A model generated the notes under the pieces. That model worked only from the letters and a program-made list of their open reading frames with translations. It had not been told where the DNA came from and ran no database searches. The translations under genes were made by a program, and so were the position numbers. From positions 62,001 through 126,000 of the forward strand of contig CAZSCK010000001.1 in NCBI GenBank assembly GCA_964605385.1: 64,000 nucleotides of DNA. The letters run 5' to 3'. Origin of the DNA: JAGLTQ01 sp964605385. Its GTDB lineage: Bacteria > Pseudomonadota > Gammaproteobacteria > UBA6429 > Thiohalophilaceae. This document shows positions 63,181 through 64,000 of this stretch, piece by piece (within the stretch, counting starts at the first letter, position 1; every line of letters starts with the position of its first letter).

Positions 63181-64000
63181 ATGACCTATTCCAAAACAAT
63201 AAAACAAAAATTAAAAACTTTACTCGCAAAAACTTTTATATCCTTACTGGCACTATTTTCACTCAAAAACAGCCATCGGCTTGGCAGTATTATCGGTTGG
63301 TTACTCTCTATTTTCCCCAATCGAAACCTCCACGTAACAACAACCAATATTCAGTTGTGTTTCCCGGAAATGGAAACACTGCAACAGCAATATCTCATCA
63401 AACAGAGCTTAATTGAAACAGGCAAAACCTTAATTGAAGCGAACCTAATGTGGCAATGGAATAAAGATAAGTTATTTAAACTGATTAAAAAGGTGCATGG
63501 CGAAACACTTATTCAACAAGCAATTAATAATAAAGGTGTCATTTTAGCTTTACCGCATCTGGGAAACTGGGAGTTGCTCGCTTTATATTGTTCTGCAAAT
63601 TACCCTACAACCACGATGTACCAAAAACCAAAAATAGCACAGTTTGATACATTTGTTAAAAAAGGGCGCGAACGTTTTGGCGCAAAGCTTGTTCCAACAG
63701 ATAATCAGGGTATACGCGCTATGCTTAATGCCCTGAAGAAGAATGAACTTATTTGTATTTTACCTGATCAAGAACCAAAAGAAGGCAGTGGTATATTCGC
63801 TCCATTTTTTGGTCTTCAAGCTTATAGCATGTCACTAATATCGCGCTTTGCTACTAAAACCAATGCGGAGGTAATCATTGCTTACAGCAAACGACTAACA
63901 CAGGGACAAGGATATGAAATATTTTTTATTCCACTTAATGATATTAATGTCGGTTCATTAGAAGACTCTGTAACATATCTAAATACAGAAATAGAAAAAT
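63181..64000 (+). CDS. lipid A acyltransferase, LpxL/HtrB type (partial, C-terminus outside window)
   Basis: Late acyltransferase-like protein of lipid A synthesis, membrane-associated. The visible 273 codons contain an N-terminal hydrophobic segment and NLHVTTTNIQLCFPEM. The catalytic HX4E motif is HLGNWE near 120-125, followed by a TTTMYQKPK segment, DQEPKEGSGIFAPFFG and SLISRFA. The ATG at 63181 has no strong ribosome-binding site but gives a plausible start. Which acyl position it acts on (LpxL or LpxM type) cannot be said. Confidence 0.9.
   Translation, partial: MTYSKTIKQKLKTLLAKTFISLLALFSLKNSHRLGSIIGWLLSIFPNRNLHVTTTNIQLCFPEMETLQQQYLIKQSLIETGKTLIEANLMWQWNKDKLFKLIKKVHGETLIQQAINNKGVILALPHLGNWELLALYCSANYPTTTMYQKPKIAQFDTFVKKGRERFGAKLVPTDNQGIRAMLNALKKNELICILPDQEPKEGSGIFAPFFGLQAYSMSLISRFATKTNAEVIIAYSKRLTQGQGYEIFFIPLNDINVGSLEDSVTYLNTEIEK

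Noticed and set aside
1..64000. CRISPR array, prophage or insertion sequence
   Set aside because: No regularly spaced direct repeats, no phage structural or integrase genes and no transposase were seen.

Overview
The window comes from a Gammaproteobacterium with an AT-rich chromosome. It is probably a draft or metagenome assembly, because it carries two 100-base N runs that look like scaffold placeholders. The class is argued by local gene order: the isc cluster (iscR-iscS-iscU-iscA-hscB-hscA-fdx ... iscX), ndk-rlmN-pilW-hisS-yfgM-bamB-der, secF-secD-yajC-tgt-queA, and suhB/trmJ/cysE next to iscR are all classic gammaproteobacterial neighbourhoods. Genus cannot be decided from the sequence. 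A SoxXA-binding-like lipoprotein and an Mqo of the Helicobacter type hint at sulfur-oxidiser-like relatives, but only weakly. I see no prophage, CRISPR array, transposase or rRNA operon.

Layout. 1-8463: partial mqo, an MFS carrier tightly behind aroC, a membrane PAS-GGDEF-EAL protein, anaerobic hemN with an FNR/ANR-type box, prmB and a mog gene cut by a gap. 8464-13560: a pentapeptide-repeat membrane protein, a FliK-like/FlhB-C-like pair, a repeat-rich stretch beside tRNA-Ser(GGA), and mltF under a perfect CRP-type half-site pair. 13573-22247: metallo-beta-lactamase-fold lipoprotein, tadA, serB and guaA on the minus strand, then a Ser/Thr kinase on the plus strand and guaB on the minus strand. 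22541-26167: a small lipoprotein, xseA, an M23 peptidase, a small conserved-looking protein and a YdcF-like protein. 26363-33287: translation and outer-membrane assembly genes. 33658-43001: the Fe-S cluster assembly operon with its IscR-type operator, interrupted by a PhnD-like binding protein plus hybrid histidine kinase pair and by a large palindrome. 43053-52482: cysE, trmJ, suhB, two unknown small genes, Sec translocase accessory genes and queuosine genes. 52692-64000: tRNA-Leu(CAA), pgi, ppc, a very large PilZ-DUF1631-GGDEF-EAL protein, panD, panC and a partial LpxL-type acyltransferase.

The most interesting non-gene structure is a family of long imperfect palindromes (copies at 8564, 26201, 46507 and 57672). 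They share the core GAACAAGGC ... GNAGCTTAY ... TAAGTGAG and mostly sit between convergent genes. A separate cloverleaf-like palindrome lies inside the isc operon between hscB and hscA. The most interesting gene arrangement is the binding-protein/kinase pair inserted between fdx and iscX, which could be a solute-sensing two-component system.

Functional roles are inferred by recognising families from protein sequence. No database search or folding computation was run.
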